Position numbers and translations under genes: made by a program | In this document: positions 52,673-61,352 of the stretch, piece by piece | Numbering within the stretch: position 1 is the stretch's first letter | How the letters are laid out: each line of letters begins with the position of its first letter | Notes under the pieces: model-generated | The model's input: the letters and a program-made list of their open reading frames with translations, nothing else | The model's database searches: none | What the model was told of the DNA's origin: nothing | DNA from: Rhodococcus opacus | Lineage (GTDB): Bacteria > Actinomycetota > Actinomycetes > Mycobacteriales > Mycobacteriaceae | Length of the DNA stretch: 64,000 bases | Assembly: GCF_012396235.1 (NCBI RefSeq) | Contig: NZ_JAAXPA010000006.1 | Span: 248,001-312,000, forward strand | Direction of reading: 5' to 3'

Positions 52673-54037
52673 TCAGGCCTCGGTGCGGACGAGCGCCTGG
52701 TGCCGGGTGCCGACCGTCGTCGTGCCGGGTTCGCCGAGCTGCTCGGTGGGTGTGCGGTACGTCTCGGGGCCGGTGAGCGCGGCGACCGACGACAGCAGCG
52801 CGAAGCCCAGGCACATCCAGGCGACCGGGGTCCAGTTCGCGGTGTCGCCCGCCGACAGCCACTGCGCGATGGCCGGGGTGAAGCCGGCGACCAACAGTCC
52901 CAGCATGAGGCTCACGGCCATTCCCGTGTACCGGACCTTGGCGGGGAACTGCTCGGGGAAGTACGCCGGGTACACGCCGTTGGGCATCGCGTAGAACAGG
53001 CCGATCAGGACGATGCCGGCCGCGAACACCATCGGCGCGCTGCCCGTTCCGATCGCGTGGAAGAACACGAACACCATGCCGGCGGCACCGACGGCGCCCG
53101 TCACGAACACCGGTTTGCGGCCGATCCGGTCGGCGAGCATTCCGAACAGCGGCTGGGTGAGGACCGCCACGAAGTTGGCGACGGCGATGGCCCACAGCAT
53201 CGTGGAGCGTTCGAGCCCGGCGACCTGCACGGCGTACGCCAGCGCGAAGACGTTGACGATGGTGTTGATCATCGCGAACGTCGCGCTGAGGCTGATGCGG
53301 ATCACGGTGCGCCAGTGCGAGCGGAACATCTCGACGACGGGGATGCCCGCCGTGTCGTCGTGTTCCTTCAGCTCTTCGAAGACCTCCGGCTCGTCGAGCT
53401 TGCGACGCAGCCAGACCGCAACACCCGTCACGACGATGCTGAGCAGGAAGGGCACACGCCAGCCCCACGAGTAGAGCGCGTCGTCGGGCAGCGCGGCCAC
53501 GGGAATGAACACCAGGCTCGAGATGACGATGCCGAACATGATGCCGCTCATGGTGAACGAGGTGTAGAACGAGCGACGGTTGTCCGGTGCGTGTTCGAGA
53601 GTCAACGCGGAGGACCCGGGCGATTCGCCGCCGGCCGACAGGCCCTGCAGCAATCGCAGGAGCACCAGGATGATGGGCGCGGCGATACCGATCTGGTCGT
53701 ACGTGGGCAGGCAGCCGACGACCACGGTCGCGATACCCATGAGCAGGAGGCACGCCAGCAGCGAATTCTTGCGCCCGTATCGATCCCCGAGATGTCCCCA
53801 CAGCACTGCGCCGAGTGGACGCGCGATGTACGCCACACCGAGCGTGCCGATCGACAGCAGGGTCGCCGTGGCTCCTCCGCCCGGGAAGAAGATCCGCGGG
53901 AAGACCAGCGCTGCCGCGGACCCGTAGATGAAGAAGTCGTAGTACTCGAGCGTGCTGCCGAGGAATCCCGAGACGGCGGCCCGGCGGGCGTTCTCGTTCG
54001 GTTGTCCCCCGGTGTCGCGAGTAGACGTGCTTGCCAT
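52673..54037 (-). CDS. MHS-type MFS transporter heading the seven-gene operon
   Basis: A 454-residue, twelve-helix metabolite:H+ symporter: [21 protein letters not shown] (helix 1), [38 protein letters not shown] and [13 protein letters not shown]. Related proteins carry shikimate (ShiA), betaine or aromatic acids, which agrees with the AroE-like gene next in line. AAAGGAAC precedes the ATG at 54037. The 151-base upstream gap is AT-rich (ends AAAAAAAGTCTTAGATATAGACC) and holds the likely operon promoter; the LysR gene upstream is on the same strand. Confidence 0.88.
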   Translation of the reverse strand: MASTSTRDTGGQPNENARRAAVSGFLGSTLEYYDFFIYGSAAALVFPRIFFPGGGATATLLSIGTLGVAYIARPLGAVLWGHLGDRYGRKNSLLACLLLMGIATVVVGCLPTYDQIGIAAPIILVLLRLLQGLSAGGESPGSSALTLEHAPDNRRSFYTSFTMSGIMFGIVISSLVFIPVAALPDDALYSWGWRVPFLLSIVVTGVAVWLRRKLDEPEVFEELKEHDDTAGIPVVEMFRSHWRTVIRISLSATFAMINTIVNVFALAYAVQVAGLERSTMLWAIAVANFVAVLTQPLFGMLADRIGRKPVFVTGAVGAAGMVFVFFHAIGTGSAPMVFAAGIVLIGLFYAMPNGVYPAYFPEQFPAKVRYTGMAVSLMLGLLVAGFTPAIAQWLSAGDTANWTPVAWMCLGFALLSSVAALTGPETYRTPTEQLGEPGTTTVGTRHQALVRTEA

Positions 54038-54188
54038 GGTGTTCCTTTCGTCCCAGGGATCCGGTGCGCCGCAAGGCTTCTTCGGAGGTGACCCACCTCA
54101 CACGAAGTTCCGGACCGTGACGAGCGTGTCATGGCGGACTATGCGCAGTCCAGCGCAAAAAAAGTCTTAGATATAGACCGAAAATGTC

Positions 54189-55082
54189 CTAATCGGGAGT
54201 CGGGAGAATGTCCTCCGATACCGCGAGGGCCACCCGGAGCGCGTCGGAGACCCGACGCGGGGACCAGGCGAGTCCGTGGTTCATGTAGATCGGCTCACCG
54301 GTGAGCGGCACGAACACCGTGCCCGGGGGCGTGAGCGCGGCAATGCCCGACGTCATGAGCGCCACGCCGACACCCGTCGCCACCAGCATCAGGATCATGT
54401 ACGGGTCGGTGATCTCCTGCACCACGCGGGGACGGAATCCCGCATCGACACAGGCCCGCATCGCGACCTCCTGCAATGCCGAGCCTGCCGACAGCGGTGT
54501 CGTGACGAACCCGTCTTCGGCGAGGTCGCGCAAGTCGATCTCCGGCTCCGACGCGAGCGGGTGGTCCGCCGGGAGCACCGCCCCGAACGGCTCGCGGCGG
54601 ATCAACCGGGTGGACACCGAGGCGGTCTCCACGGGAAGTCCGACGAACGCGAGATCGAGTGCGCCACTGTCCAGTTGAGTGATGGCGTCGCGGGTCATGA
54701 TGCGTCCGACGAGGGTGAGTTCGATGTCGGGGTAGCGCTGCCGGAGTGCACGGGTGAGCGGGGGCAGCGACAGGTGATTGAGCACGCCCGTGAAGCCGAT
54801 CTTGATGCGGCCGTACACGCCCCCGGCGGACGCGCGGGTGGCCTGCCGCGCGATGTCGACACTCTCGAGAATGCGGTAGGCGTGCGGCAGGAACGTGTGG
54901 CCGGCCGACGTCAGGGCCACACTGCGGGTGCTCCGCTCGAACAACGGCACGCCGATGTCCTTCTCGAGTTTGCGCACCGTCTGACTCAGCGGCGACTGGG
55001 CCATCTGGAGCCGCGCGGCGGCCCTGCCGAAATGCAGTTCTTCGGCGACGGCGACGAACGCTTGCAGCCAGCGAATCTCCAT
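54189..55082 (-). CDS. LysR-family regulator divergent from an SDR gene
   Basis: A 297-residue LysR regulator of the CbnR/BenM-like class: EIRWLQAFVAVAEELHFGRAAARLQMAQSPLSQTVRKLEKDIGVPLFER, then a full effector domain from about residue 90 (GRIKIGFTG, LTLVGRIMTRDAITQLDSGALDLAFVG). This type commonly responds to aromatic or dicarboxylic acids. It is divergent from the SDR gene at 55217, with a candidate site between them, and upstream of the MFS-AroE operon on the same strand. It may control both. Confidence 0.9.
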   Translation of the reverse strand: MEIRWLQAFVAVAEELHFGRAAARLQMAQSPLSQTVRKLEKDIGVPLFERSTRSVALTSAGHTFLPHAYRILESVDIARQATRASAGGVYGRIKIGFTGVLNHLSLPPLTRALRQRYPDIELTLVGRIMTRDAITQLDSGALDLAFVGLPVETASVSTRLIRREPFGAVLPADHPLASEPEIDLRDLAEDGFVTTPLSAGSALQEVAMRACVDAGFRPRVVQEITDPYMILMLVATGVGVALMTSGIAALTPPGTVFVPLTGEPIYMNHGLAWSPRRVSDALRVALAVSEDILPTPD

Positions 55083-55137
55083 CGGATTCCCTTCGGCGAG
55101 TTTGACGAGTGTGGCTCAGCCCATATATTCCAATTCG

Positions 55138-55148
55138 CACACAGTGTG
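55138..55148. promoter_or_regulatory. LysR-type candidate site in the divergent promoter
   Basis: CACACAGTGTG is a perfect 5+1+5 palindrome inside TTCGCACACAGTGTGAAA, 56 bases from the LysR start. Related TTTCGCACAT (55165) and GCGCACACAG (55189) half-sites follow toward the SDR start. Confidence 0.5.
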
Positions 55149-55216
55149 AAACCGATCATTCTGATTTCGCACATAGAACAAGACTAATGCGCACACAGTC
55201 GCGAGGAGAGACCACC

Positions 55217-55909
55217 ATGGCCACGTATCCCGAGGGCGCGACCGCGCTCGTCACCGGCGGAGCGAGCGGAATCGGTGCGGCGTGCGCGAAACGCCTCGCC
55301 GGCGCCGGGGTCCGCGTCGTCACCGCCGACGTCGCCGCCGGGGCCGACGAGCAACTCGACGTCACCGACGCCGACGCCGTCGAGAAGCTCGCCGCCCGGC
55401 TCGGCAGCGTCGACATCCTCGTCAACAGCGCCGGTGTCGTGGGACCGTCCGCTCCCCTGGTGGCCGTCGACCTCGAGGACTGGCGCCGCACGTTCCGCAT
55501 CAACGTCGACGGGACGTTCCTCCTCTGCCGCGCGTTCGTGCCGGCCATGGCCGACGCAGGCTGGGGGCGGGTCGTGAATCTGGCGAGCATCGCGGCGAAG
55601 GATGGAAATCCCAACCAGAGCGCCTACTCGGCGTCGAAGGCGGCCGTGGTCGCGCTGACGAAATCGCTCGGCAAGGAGGTCGCGCAAACCGGTGTCCTGG
55701 CCAACGTGGTGGCCCCCGCCGCGGTGGAGAGCCCGATGAATGCCGGCACCGACCCGGCGACCCTCGCGCGGTCACAGAGCCTGACCCCGATGGCCCGGAT
55801 GGGTCGGCCCGAGGAGATCGCCGAACTCGTCGCATGGCTGTGCTCGGAGGCGCTCAGCTTCTCGACCGGCGCCGTCTACGACGCCAGCGGTGGCCGGGCG
55901 TCGTACTAG
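55217..55909 (+). CDS. Short-chain dehydrogenase/reductase
   Basis: A 230-residue classical SDR. The cofactor motif is TGGASGIG (residues 13-20), with Asp38 in VTADVA favouring NAD. The catalytic set is Ser124, Tyr137 and Lys141 (YSASK), and NSAG is present. It oxidises or reduces a secondary alcohol/ketone of unknown identity. Start: ATG behind GAGGAGAG. The C-terminal ends YDASGGRASY as in FabG-like members. An mmsA remnant lies directly downstream. Confidence 0.9.
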   Translation: MATYPEGATALVTGGASGIGAACAKRLAGAGVRVVTADVAAGADEQLDVTDADAVEKLAARLGSVDILVNSAGVVGPSAPLVAVDLEDWRRTFRINVDGTFLLCRAFVPAMADAGWGRVVNLASIAAKDGNPNQSAYSASKAAVVALTKSLGKEVAQTGVLANVVAPAAVESPMNAGTDPATLARSQSLTPMARMGRPEEIAELVAWLCSEALSFSTGAVYDASGGRASY

Positions 55910-55924
55910 CGGGACACTCGCTCC

Positions 55925-56063
55925 AGCAAGTTCGGCAATGGACCGCCTTGGTCACCAGCGACGGCGGCGCCGCCCGACAGTTCCAGAACGAGGCCGAGGT
56001 CGGCATGGTCGGCATCGACGTCCCCATCCGCGTCCCCACCGCGTACTACTCCTTCGGTGGCCG
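55925..56063 (+). pseudogene. Remnant of methylmalonate-semialdehyde dehydrogenase (mmsA)
   Basis: About 45 codons of the C-terminal part of an MmsA-type CoA-acylating aldehyde dehydrogenase remain: TALVTSDGGAARQFQNEAEV followed by GMVGIDVPIRVPTAYYSFGG. The family reads GMVGVNVPIPVPxAxxSFGGWK here. A base is missing just before (GGCAATGG then ACCGCC, where the family has GNGTA), and coding similarity ends abruptly after SFGG. No start, active-site Cys or C terminus exists. Confidence 0.75.
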
Positions 56064-56420
56064 CCGCCGGCGCCGCCGATGCTCGCTAATGATGAACTCC
56101 GAGGCGGCGCCGGCATGCACCTTGGCGTGGTCACCCACATTCACAAGTGCGCGGGTTCCCGGATTCTCGGTCCTCCCCTGCCATCTCCGCGCACGATTCC
56201 CCGGTCAGCCTCGATTCTCGAGCACCGGCCCACGCAAATCCTCGTTGCTGTACGACTCGCGAACCCCACTCGACGGTAGTTGCGAACCTGCACGTCAGCA
56301 CGCCGAATAGCGCGGGATCCTGCGCTGTCCCCGCGTGCGGTGGTCACTTTCGCGATCAATCCCTCTCAACTCTCGATGCCTTGACAACGGCGATGCAGTG
56401 TGACCACCATTACCGCATCA
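56064..56420. other. Degraded intergenic stretch
   Basis: Between the mmsA remnant and the palindrome at 56421 no intact gene is seen. On the minus strand near 56070-56170 a short stretch reads ALVNVGDHAKVHAGAASEF before a stop, with coding-like codon bias but no recognised family; on the same strand further right, SYSNEDLRGPVLENRG ends at a stop. These look like debris of unrelated genes. Confidence 0.4.
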
Positions 56421-56439
56421 TGTGATAGAGGTTATCACA
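56421..56439. promoter_or_regulatory. Perfect palindromic operator of the fusion-gene operon
   Basis: TGTGATAGAGGTTATCACA has exact 7-base arms and a 5-base spacer, 15 bases before the ATG. It is a strong candidate operator for the IclR product encoded at the end of the operon. Half-site TTATCACA resembles TTATCGCACA found before the IclR gene itself. Confidence 0.65.
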
Positions 56440-56454
56440 CTATGAGAGGAAATT

Positions 56455-57816
56455 ATGAAGGTTGCGATCCTCGGCTTGGGCGAAGCCGGAAGTCTCTACT
56501 CGTCGGGATTCCTCGCGAAGGGCTGGGAGGTGACCGGGTTCGACCCGGCCGACACCGCCACCCCCGCGGGAGTGCTGCGCTTCGACGACGTCGCCGACAC
56601 CGTGCGAGGTGCGGATCTGGTGCTGAGCCTGGCCAGCGCGAAGGTGGCGGTGCGGGCGGCGACCGACGCCGCACCGCATCTGTCGGACGGCATTTGCTAT
56701 GCGGACATGAATGCCGCGCCAGCCGAGATCAAGGCGCAGGTCGCCGACGTGGTCGGCGCGGCCGGCGCTGCGTTCGCCGATGTCGCGGTGGTCGGGTCCG
56801 TCCCCGCCCACGGGGCGCGTACCGCCCTGGTGGTCAGTGGCGACGGATCGACCGCGGCGGCCGCGTATTTCGAGGCACTCGGCGCCACGGTCGAGGACAT
56901 CTCCGGTGCGCCCGGGGACGCGTCGAACCGCAAGCTGCTGCGCAGCGCGTTCATGAAGGGCCTCGGCGCGTTGATCGTCGAATCGGTCGATGCCGGGATC
57001 GCTGCCGACGCCGAGCAGTGGGTGCGTGCGCAGATCGCCGGTGAGCTGTCCGGCAGCTTCTCGGCCCTGGACCGGCTGCGGGACGGCACCCGCAAGCACG
57101 CCGCCCGACGCTCGGTGGAGGCGGCCGCCTCGGTCGAGCTCCTCGACACCCTTGGTGTCCGCCCGGTCCTCGCGTCCGCGACGACCGAGGTGCACCGCAC
57201 CCTCGCCGATGCGAATGGACGCGCCACCGACGAGTTGCTCGAGGCCTACGCCGGGCTCCCGGTCGCCAACATCGGCGACGCCCGCCAGCGCATGGGCATG
57301 GTCGATTCGGGTATCCATGCCATGTGGAAGGGCGCACGGATCGTCGGCCGTGCCCGCACGGTGTGGACCCGGGCCGGCGACAACAAGGCGCTGCATGAAG
57401 CGCTGGCGAAGGTGCAGGCTGGTGAGGTGATTGTCATCAACGGACAGGGCGACCAGAATCGGGCCTTGATGGGTGAGTTGATCGCCGAACGCGCCCGCTC
57501 CCGCGGCTGCGTCGGCATGATCATCGACGGCGCCGCCCGCGACATCGATGTCCTGCAGGAGATCGGGTTCGGCGTGTGGGCCCGTGCGGTGAACCCCTCG
57601 GGCCCCTACAAGGACGGCCCCGGCAAGATCGACGTCCCGGTCGCGGTCGGCGGTGTCGTCTGCGCCCCCGGCGACCTCGTCGTCGCGGACGACGACGGCG
57701 TCATCATCATCCCGGCGGCCGAAGCGTTCACCAGCCTGGCGGGTGGCCGGGCGGTCGAAGCCGACGAGGCGCAGCGTCGGGCCGCGATCATCGCCGCCCG
57801 TAAGGTCGCGGCATGA
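56455..57816 (+). CDS. Fusion of a 6-phosphogluconate-dehydrogenase-like oxidoreductase with an RraA-type aldolase
   Basis: A 453-residue two-domain protein. Residues 1-~245 are an NAD(P)-binding beta-hydroxyacid dehydrogenase: KVAILGLGEAGSLYS, then a DUF1932-like helical domain with RKLLRSAFMKGLGALIVESV, where Lys is the family catalytic position. Residues ~250-453 are RraA-like (4-hydroxy-4-methyl-2-oxoglutarate aldolase/oxaloacetate decarboxylase): VANIGDARQRMG, GRARTV and MIIDGAARDIDVL with Arg362-Asp363 of the metal site. The fusion implies channelling: oxidise a hydroxyacid, then cleave or decarboxylate the keto acid. GAGAGGAAA precedes the ATG. The stop overlaps the permease ATG. Confidence 0.88.
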   Translation: MKVAILGLGEAGSLYSSGFLAKGWEVTGFDPADTATPAGVLRFDDVADTVRGADLVLSLASAKVAVRAATDAAPHLSDGICYADMNAAPAEIKAQVADVVGAAGAAFADVAVVGSVPAHGARTALVVSGDGSTAAAAYFEALGATVEDISGAPGDASNRKLLRSAFMKGLGALIVESVDAGIAADAEQWVRAQIAGELSGSFSALDRLRDGTRKHAARRSVEAAASVELLDTLGVRPVLASATTEVHRTLADANGRATDELLEAYAGLPVANIGDARQRMGMVDSGIHAMWKGARIVGRARTVWTRAGDNKALHEALAKVQAGEVIVINGQGDQNRALMGELIAERARSRGCVGMIIDGAARDIDVLQEIGFGVWARAVNPSGPYKDGPGKIDVPVAVGGVVCAPGDLVVADDDGVIIIPAAEAFTSLAGGRAVEADEAQRRAAIIAARKVAA

Positions 57817-59150
57817 TTGCCATCTGGGCGTTGCTGGCGTTCATAGCGTCCATCGTCTTCTGGAATGCGGTGCTCAAACGCAACATCGGTGAGGCGATGA
57901 TCGTCGGGTTCGTCGTCGTCGGTGCGTTCGCCGGCCGTGACGCTCCGAAGTACATGTGGGAGGGCTTCGTCAATTCGATGCAGGAGGAAGTGACGTTCGC
58001 CGGGCTGGCGTTCATCTTCATGAGCTTCATCCTCGCGAGGACCCCGGTGCTGGACCGGCTCATCGACATCCTCAACTCGTTCCTCGGCCGCCTGCGCGGC
58101 GGTCCGATCTACACGTCCACCGTCGCCGGCGGCATGTTCGGTGCCATCGCGCATGTCGGCGCTTCGGTCACCGCCGCGGTCGGCTCAGTCACCGTGCCGT
58201 GGATGAAACGCTCCGGCGTCAGCGGCGAACTCTCCGCCACCGTCGTCGCCGGCTGCGCGGGCATGGGCGTGACGTTCCCGTTCAGCGCGACCATGTTCAT
58301 CCTGGTCGGGTCCAGCACCGTCACCGGGATGATGGCCGCCGACGACATCATCGTCCCGCTCGCCATCGCCGGCCTCTGGTGCCTCGGCTACCGACTGGTG
58401 CTGAGCTACTACCTGGTCCGCAAGAACGGCCTGCAGCCGATCGCACCGGAAGACCGGATCCCGGTGAAGCGGAGCCTGCGGGTCGGGTGGACCTCGCTGT
58501 TGCTGTTCGTCCCGATCCTGATCCCGCTGCTGCTCACCCGCGGTCCGGTCGCCGCACCCATCGCGCACTACACCGACCTGGTGATGTCGAGTGCCCTGAG
58601 CCTGATCACCTGGATCCCCGTCCTGATGATCCTGCTGGTGCTCTTCCTCGGGCGCCGGCACCTGCCCAAGACCAGCACGGGCTGGTGGAAGGTCCTCGGC
58701 GACGCCGCCCCCCAGTTCGGCGTCATCGGTATCACCATCGTTGCCGCGTTCTCCGCGTCGGCGGTGCTCGCCAAGCTGAAACTGCCTCAGCAGCTGACCG
58801 CGATGCTCGAAAGCCTCAGCGCACCGTCCTGGCTGATGGCGATCCTCGTCGGGATCATCATCGTCATCATCGCGATCCCGCTGACCGCCTCTGCCACCAT
58901 GGCCTCGGTCGGCCCCGTCGCCGTCGCCGCCCTGGTCGGCACCGGTATCGCCGCCCCCGTGGCCGCGGCCGCCGTCTTGGTCTTCGCGTCCACCGAGGGC
59001 GCCTCCCCACCCTCGGGCGCTCCCATCTACGTCGCCTCCGGGATCGCCCGGATCGACCCGTCGAAGATTTTCATGCCGCTCCTGAAGTACTACTGCATTC
59101 CCATCCTCGGCATCGGGGTACTGATCGCCCTCGGCCTCCTCCCCGTCTGA
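57813..59150 (+). CDS. TRAP-type large permease (DctM-like)
   Basis: A 445-residue membrane protein with about twelve helices. GGPIYTSTVAGGMFGAIAHVGAS, TAAVGSVTVPWMKRSGVS and the later mirror segment (IPLTASATMASVGPVAVAAL, TEGASPPSGAPIYVASGIA) are the two inverted-repeat substrate/sodium regions of DctM subunits. Such permeases normally need a periplasmic DctP and a four-helix DctQ; neither is present, and only a tiny two-helix protein follows. It probably imports an organic acid used by the fusion enzyme. ATGA overlap with the preceding gene. Confidence 0.82.
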   Translation: MIAIWALLAFIASIVFWNAVLKRNIGEAMIVGFVVVGAFAGRDAPKYMWEGFVNSMQEEVTFAGLAFIFMSFILARTPVLDRLIDILNSFLGRLRGGPIYTSTVAGGMFGAIAHVGASVTAAVGSVTVPWMKRSGVSGELSATVVAGCAGMGVTFPFSATMFILVGSSTVTGMMAADDIIVPLAIAGLWCLGYRLVLSYYLVRKNGLQPIAPEDRIPVKRSLRVGWTSLLLFVPILIPLLLTRGPVAAPIAHYTDLVMSSALSLITWIPVLMILLVLFLGRRHLPKTSTGWWKVLGDAAPQFGVIGITIVAAFSASAVLAKLKLPQQLTAMLESLSAPSWLMAILVGIIIVIIAIPLTASATMASVGPVAVAALVGTGIAAPVAAAAVLVFASTEGASPPSGAPIYVASGIARIDPSKIFMPLLKYYCIPILGIGVLIALGLLPV

Positions 59151-59169
59151 TCCCGCGACAGGACACGTC

Positions 59170-59445
59170 ATGTTCCAGAAAAGCTTCTCTACCCTCTTCC
59201 GCATCAGCGTCGTCGCGTTCCTGCTCGGCGGACTGGCGATCGTGCTCGGTCAATCCGTCGGACTGATCCTCGGCGACGGCGTCGTCGTCACCCACGTCGA
59301 GGAACTGCTCGCCCCGTACGCCTACGGTGCCGCAGGCATCGCCGGACTGCTCGCCTTCGTCTTGTCGTACTTCCACCACGGCGGAGAGGAGGACGCCCTC
59401 GGAAACGAGGACTCTCCCGCCCGCACCGCCGAACACGTCGGATGA
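59170..59445 (+). CDS. Small two-helix membrane protein, possible TRAP small subunit
   Basis: A 91-residue protein with two hydrophobic segments (ISVVAFLLGGLAIVLGQSVGLIL and YAYGAAGIAGLLAFVLSYF) and an acidic C-terminal tail. It starts 19 bases after the DctM-like gene and overlaps the cyclase ATG (ATGA). No homologous family comes to mind; by position it replaces the DctQ subunit. Its size suits a membrane anchor or scaffold. Confidence 0.7.
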   Translation: MFQKSFSTLFRISVVAFLLGGLAIVLGQSVGLILGDGVVVTHVEELLAPYAYGAAGIAGLLAFVLSYFHHGGEEDALGNEDSPARTAEHVG

Positions 59446-60437
59446 CCAGGTCGATGAGCACGATCGGTGCCGACTCCACCTACGCCGACCTGTGCGCCCG
59501 CACCGACGGCGCCCCGGCCGGGTCGAGTTGGGGAGTCTTCGACAACCGGGACCGGGGGACGGCGAACTTCGCCGGCCCCGGGCAGGTCCGCGACGCCGCC
59601 ACCCTGGTCACCCGGGGTGCGGTGTTCGCCCTCGACTATCCGCTCGGCGCGTTCGACCCACCGATGGCCCGGTCGCGCACGGCGCCGAAGCACACAATCG
59701 TCTCCGCGCACGCCGAATCCCGCGACGACCTCCTCGACGGTTTCTACCTGCAAGCCAGCAGTCACCTCGACGGATTGCGCCACCGACGGGTGTCCGGGCA
59801 AGGCTTCTACGGGGGTATTCCCGACGACCAGGTCACCGAAGGGTCCCCGGCGCTCGGGATCCAGGCCTGGTCGCAGGACCCGATCGTCGGCCGCGGCTTG
59901 CTCCTCGACCTCGAAGCGCTTCACGCCGAGCGCGGGCATCCGCTCGACCACGCCCAGGGTCCGGCGCTCGACCCTGCCGACCTGGACGCCGCCGCGCAGC
60001 GCCAAGGCTGCGAGATCCGCGGCGGTGACCTGATTCTCGTCCACACCGGCTGGGCACACTGGTACCTCACCGCCACCGACGACCAACGCAACGAGGTCCG
60101 CTCCGGTCGCCGCTCCACCGGCTTCGCACAGAGCCGCTACCTCGCACAGTGGTTGTGGAACAACAAGATCGCGCTCTTCGGCACCGACACCTTCGCCGTC
60201 GAAGTTCTCCCCGTCCTCCCCGACAGCCCGTTCACGGAGTCCGCTCCCGAGGATGCCGGAATGATGCACCAGGAACTGATCGGCAAACTCGGCGTCCCCC
60301 TCGGCGAACTGTGGAACCTCACCGCACTCGCCGTGGACAGCCGCCGCACTCACACCTGGGACGCCCTGGTCACCGTCAAACCACTCAACTTCGTCGGCGG
60401 GGTCGGTTCGCCCTGCAACGCGACCGCCATCCGCTGA
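59442..60437 (+). CDS. Cyclase-family (PF04199-type) metal hydrolase
   Basis: A 331-residue protein of the cyclase/kynurenine-formamidase-like fold. The metal motif is SSHLDGLRH (family HxGTHxDxxxH), preceded by YPLGAFDPPM and followed by GCEIRGGDLILVHTGW, the typical active-site strand. ALFGTDTFAVEVLP and HQELIGKLGVPLGELWNL complete the fold. Members hydrolyse N-formyl, lactone or isatin-type amide bonds. It would prepare a hydroxyacid for the fusion enzyme; that is inferred from the operon. Confidence 0.85.
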   Translation: MTRSMSTIGADSTYADLCARTDGAPAGSSWGVFDNRDRGTANFAGPGQVRDAATLVTRGAVFALDYPLGAFDPPMARSRTAPKHTIVSAHAESRDDLLDGFYLQASSHLDGLRHRRVSGQGFYGGIPDDQVTEGSPALGIQAWSQDPIVGRGLLLDLEALHAERGHPLDHAQGPALDPADLDAAAQRQGCEIRGGDLILVHTGWAHWYLTATDDQRNEVRSGRRSTGFAQSRYLAQWLWNNKIALFGTDTFAVEVLPVLPDSPFTESAPEDAGMMHQELIGKLGVPLGELWNLTALAVDSRRTHTWDALVTVKPLNFVGGVGSPCNATAIR

Positions 60438-60442
60438 CAGGT

Positions 60443-60459
60443 TTATCGCACAATGATAA
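60443..60459. promoter_or_regulatory. Inverted repeat before the IclR gene
   Basis: TTATC-GCACAAT-GATAA (5-base arms) lies 34 bases before the IclR ATG. The half TTATCGCACA is identical to the decamer at 5807-5816. Confidence 0.5.
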
Positions 60460-60493
60460 GTTTCATCGAAAGTAGGTGAATCGAGGAGGAAAC

Positions 60494-61258
60494 ATGGCGG
60501 CGCCGACCAACAACATGCGATCACTGGACCGCGCGTTCGACGTGCTCGGCGTCCTCCAAGAGGCAAAGCAGCCCCTGCGGCTCAGCGAAGTCGCCCGCCA
60601 CGCATCACTGCACGTCGCCACCGTGCAGCGGATCCTCGGCGTGCTCCTCGAACGCGGGTACGCCGCCCGCATCGGCGACACCTACACCGCCGGGCCCGCT
60701 GCGCTCGCGGTCGCGCACGCGTTCATGGTCACCAACCCGCTCAGTGTCCTTGCCCAGCCCATGCTGCAGCAGCTCGCCGCGAGTACGGGGTTCACCGCGT
60801 CGATGTATGTGAAGGTCGAATCCTCCCGAGTGCTCATCGCGCGGGTGGAAAGCGACCATCCGCTCAACTACATCCTCCCCGTCGGTGAGCGCCTGCCGCT
60901 CTACCTGGGCGGCGCCGGGAAGACGATCCTCGCTCATCTCGACACCGCGGAGGTCGACGAGATCCTCGGCGGTATCGGCGACATGGCCCTCGCCAGCGGT
61001 GCGACCGTGTCGAAAGCGGAACTGTTCGCCCAACTCGAAAAGATCCGCAGCGACGGCTTCGCCGTGTCGGTCAGCGAACGCCTCTACGGCATCGCCTCCG
61101 TCACCGCCCCCGTCCGTGCCGCCGACGGCACCCTCGTCGCCGTCCTCGGCGTCACCGGACCCGCCGACACACTCACCGACACCCAGATCGACCACCTGAT
61201 CCCCGAAGTCCGCCGCGCCGCAACCACTCTCGGCACACGGGTACCCGTCGCCGGCTAG
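60494..61258 (+). CDS. IclR-family regulator of the fusion-gene operon
   Basis: A 254-residue IclR regulator: RSLDRAFDVLGVLQEAKQPLRLSEVARHASLHVATVQRILGVLLERGY (winged helix), then an effector domain with GFTASMYVK and SERLYGIASVTAPVRAADG. It is the last gene of the operon starting at 56455, 56 bases after the cyclase, with GAGGAGG before the ATG. The palindromes at 56421 and 60443 suggest control of the operon and of itself. Effector: probably the transported acid. Confidence 0.9.
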   Translation: MAAPTNNMRSLDRAFDVLGVLQEAKQPLRLSEVARHASLHVATVQRILGVLLERGYAARIGDTYTAGPAALAVAHAFMVTNPLSVLAQPMLQQLAASTGFTASMYVKVESSRVLIARVESDHPLNYILPVGERLPLYLGGAGKTILAHLDTAEVDEILGGIGDMALASGATVSKAELFAQLEKIRSDGFAVSVSERLYGIASVTAPVRAADGTLVAVLGVTGPADTLTDTQIDHLIPEVRRAATTLGTRVPVAG

Positions 61259-61352
61259 CCGGACAGTTCGCTTCCGGCCGACGATTCCTGTTCAGACCGG
61301 CTACCCCGACAGGCAAACCAGCAATCGGAGCAATGGCCAAACCTTCACGTAG

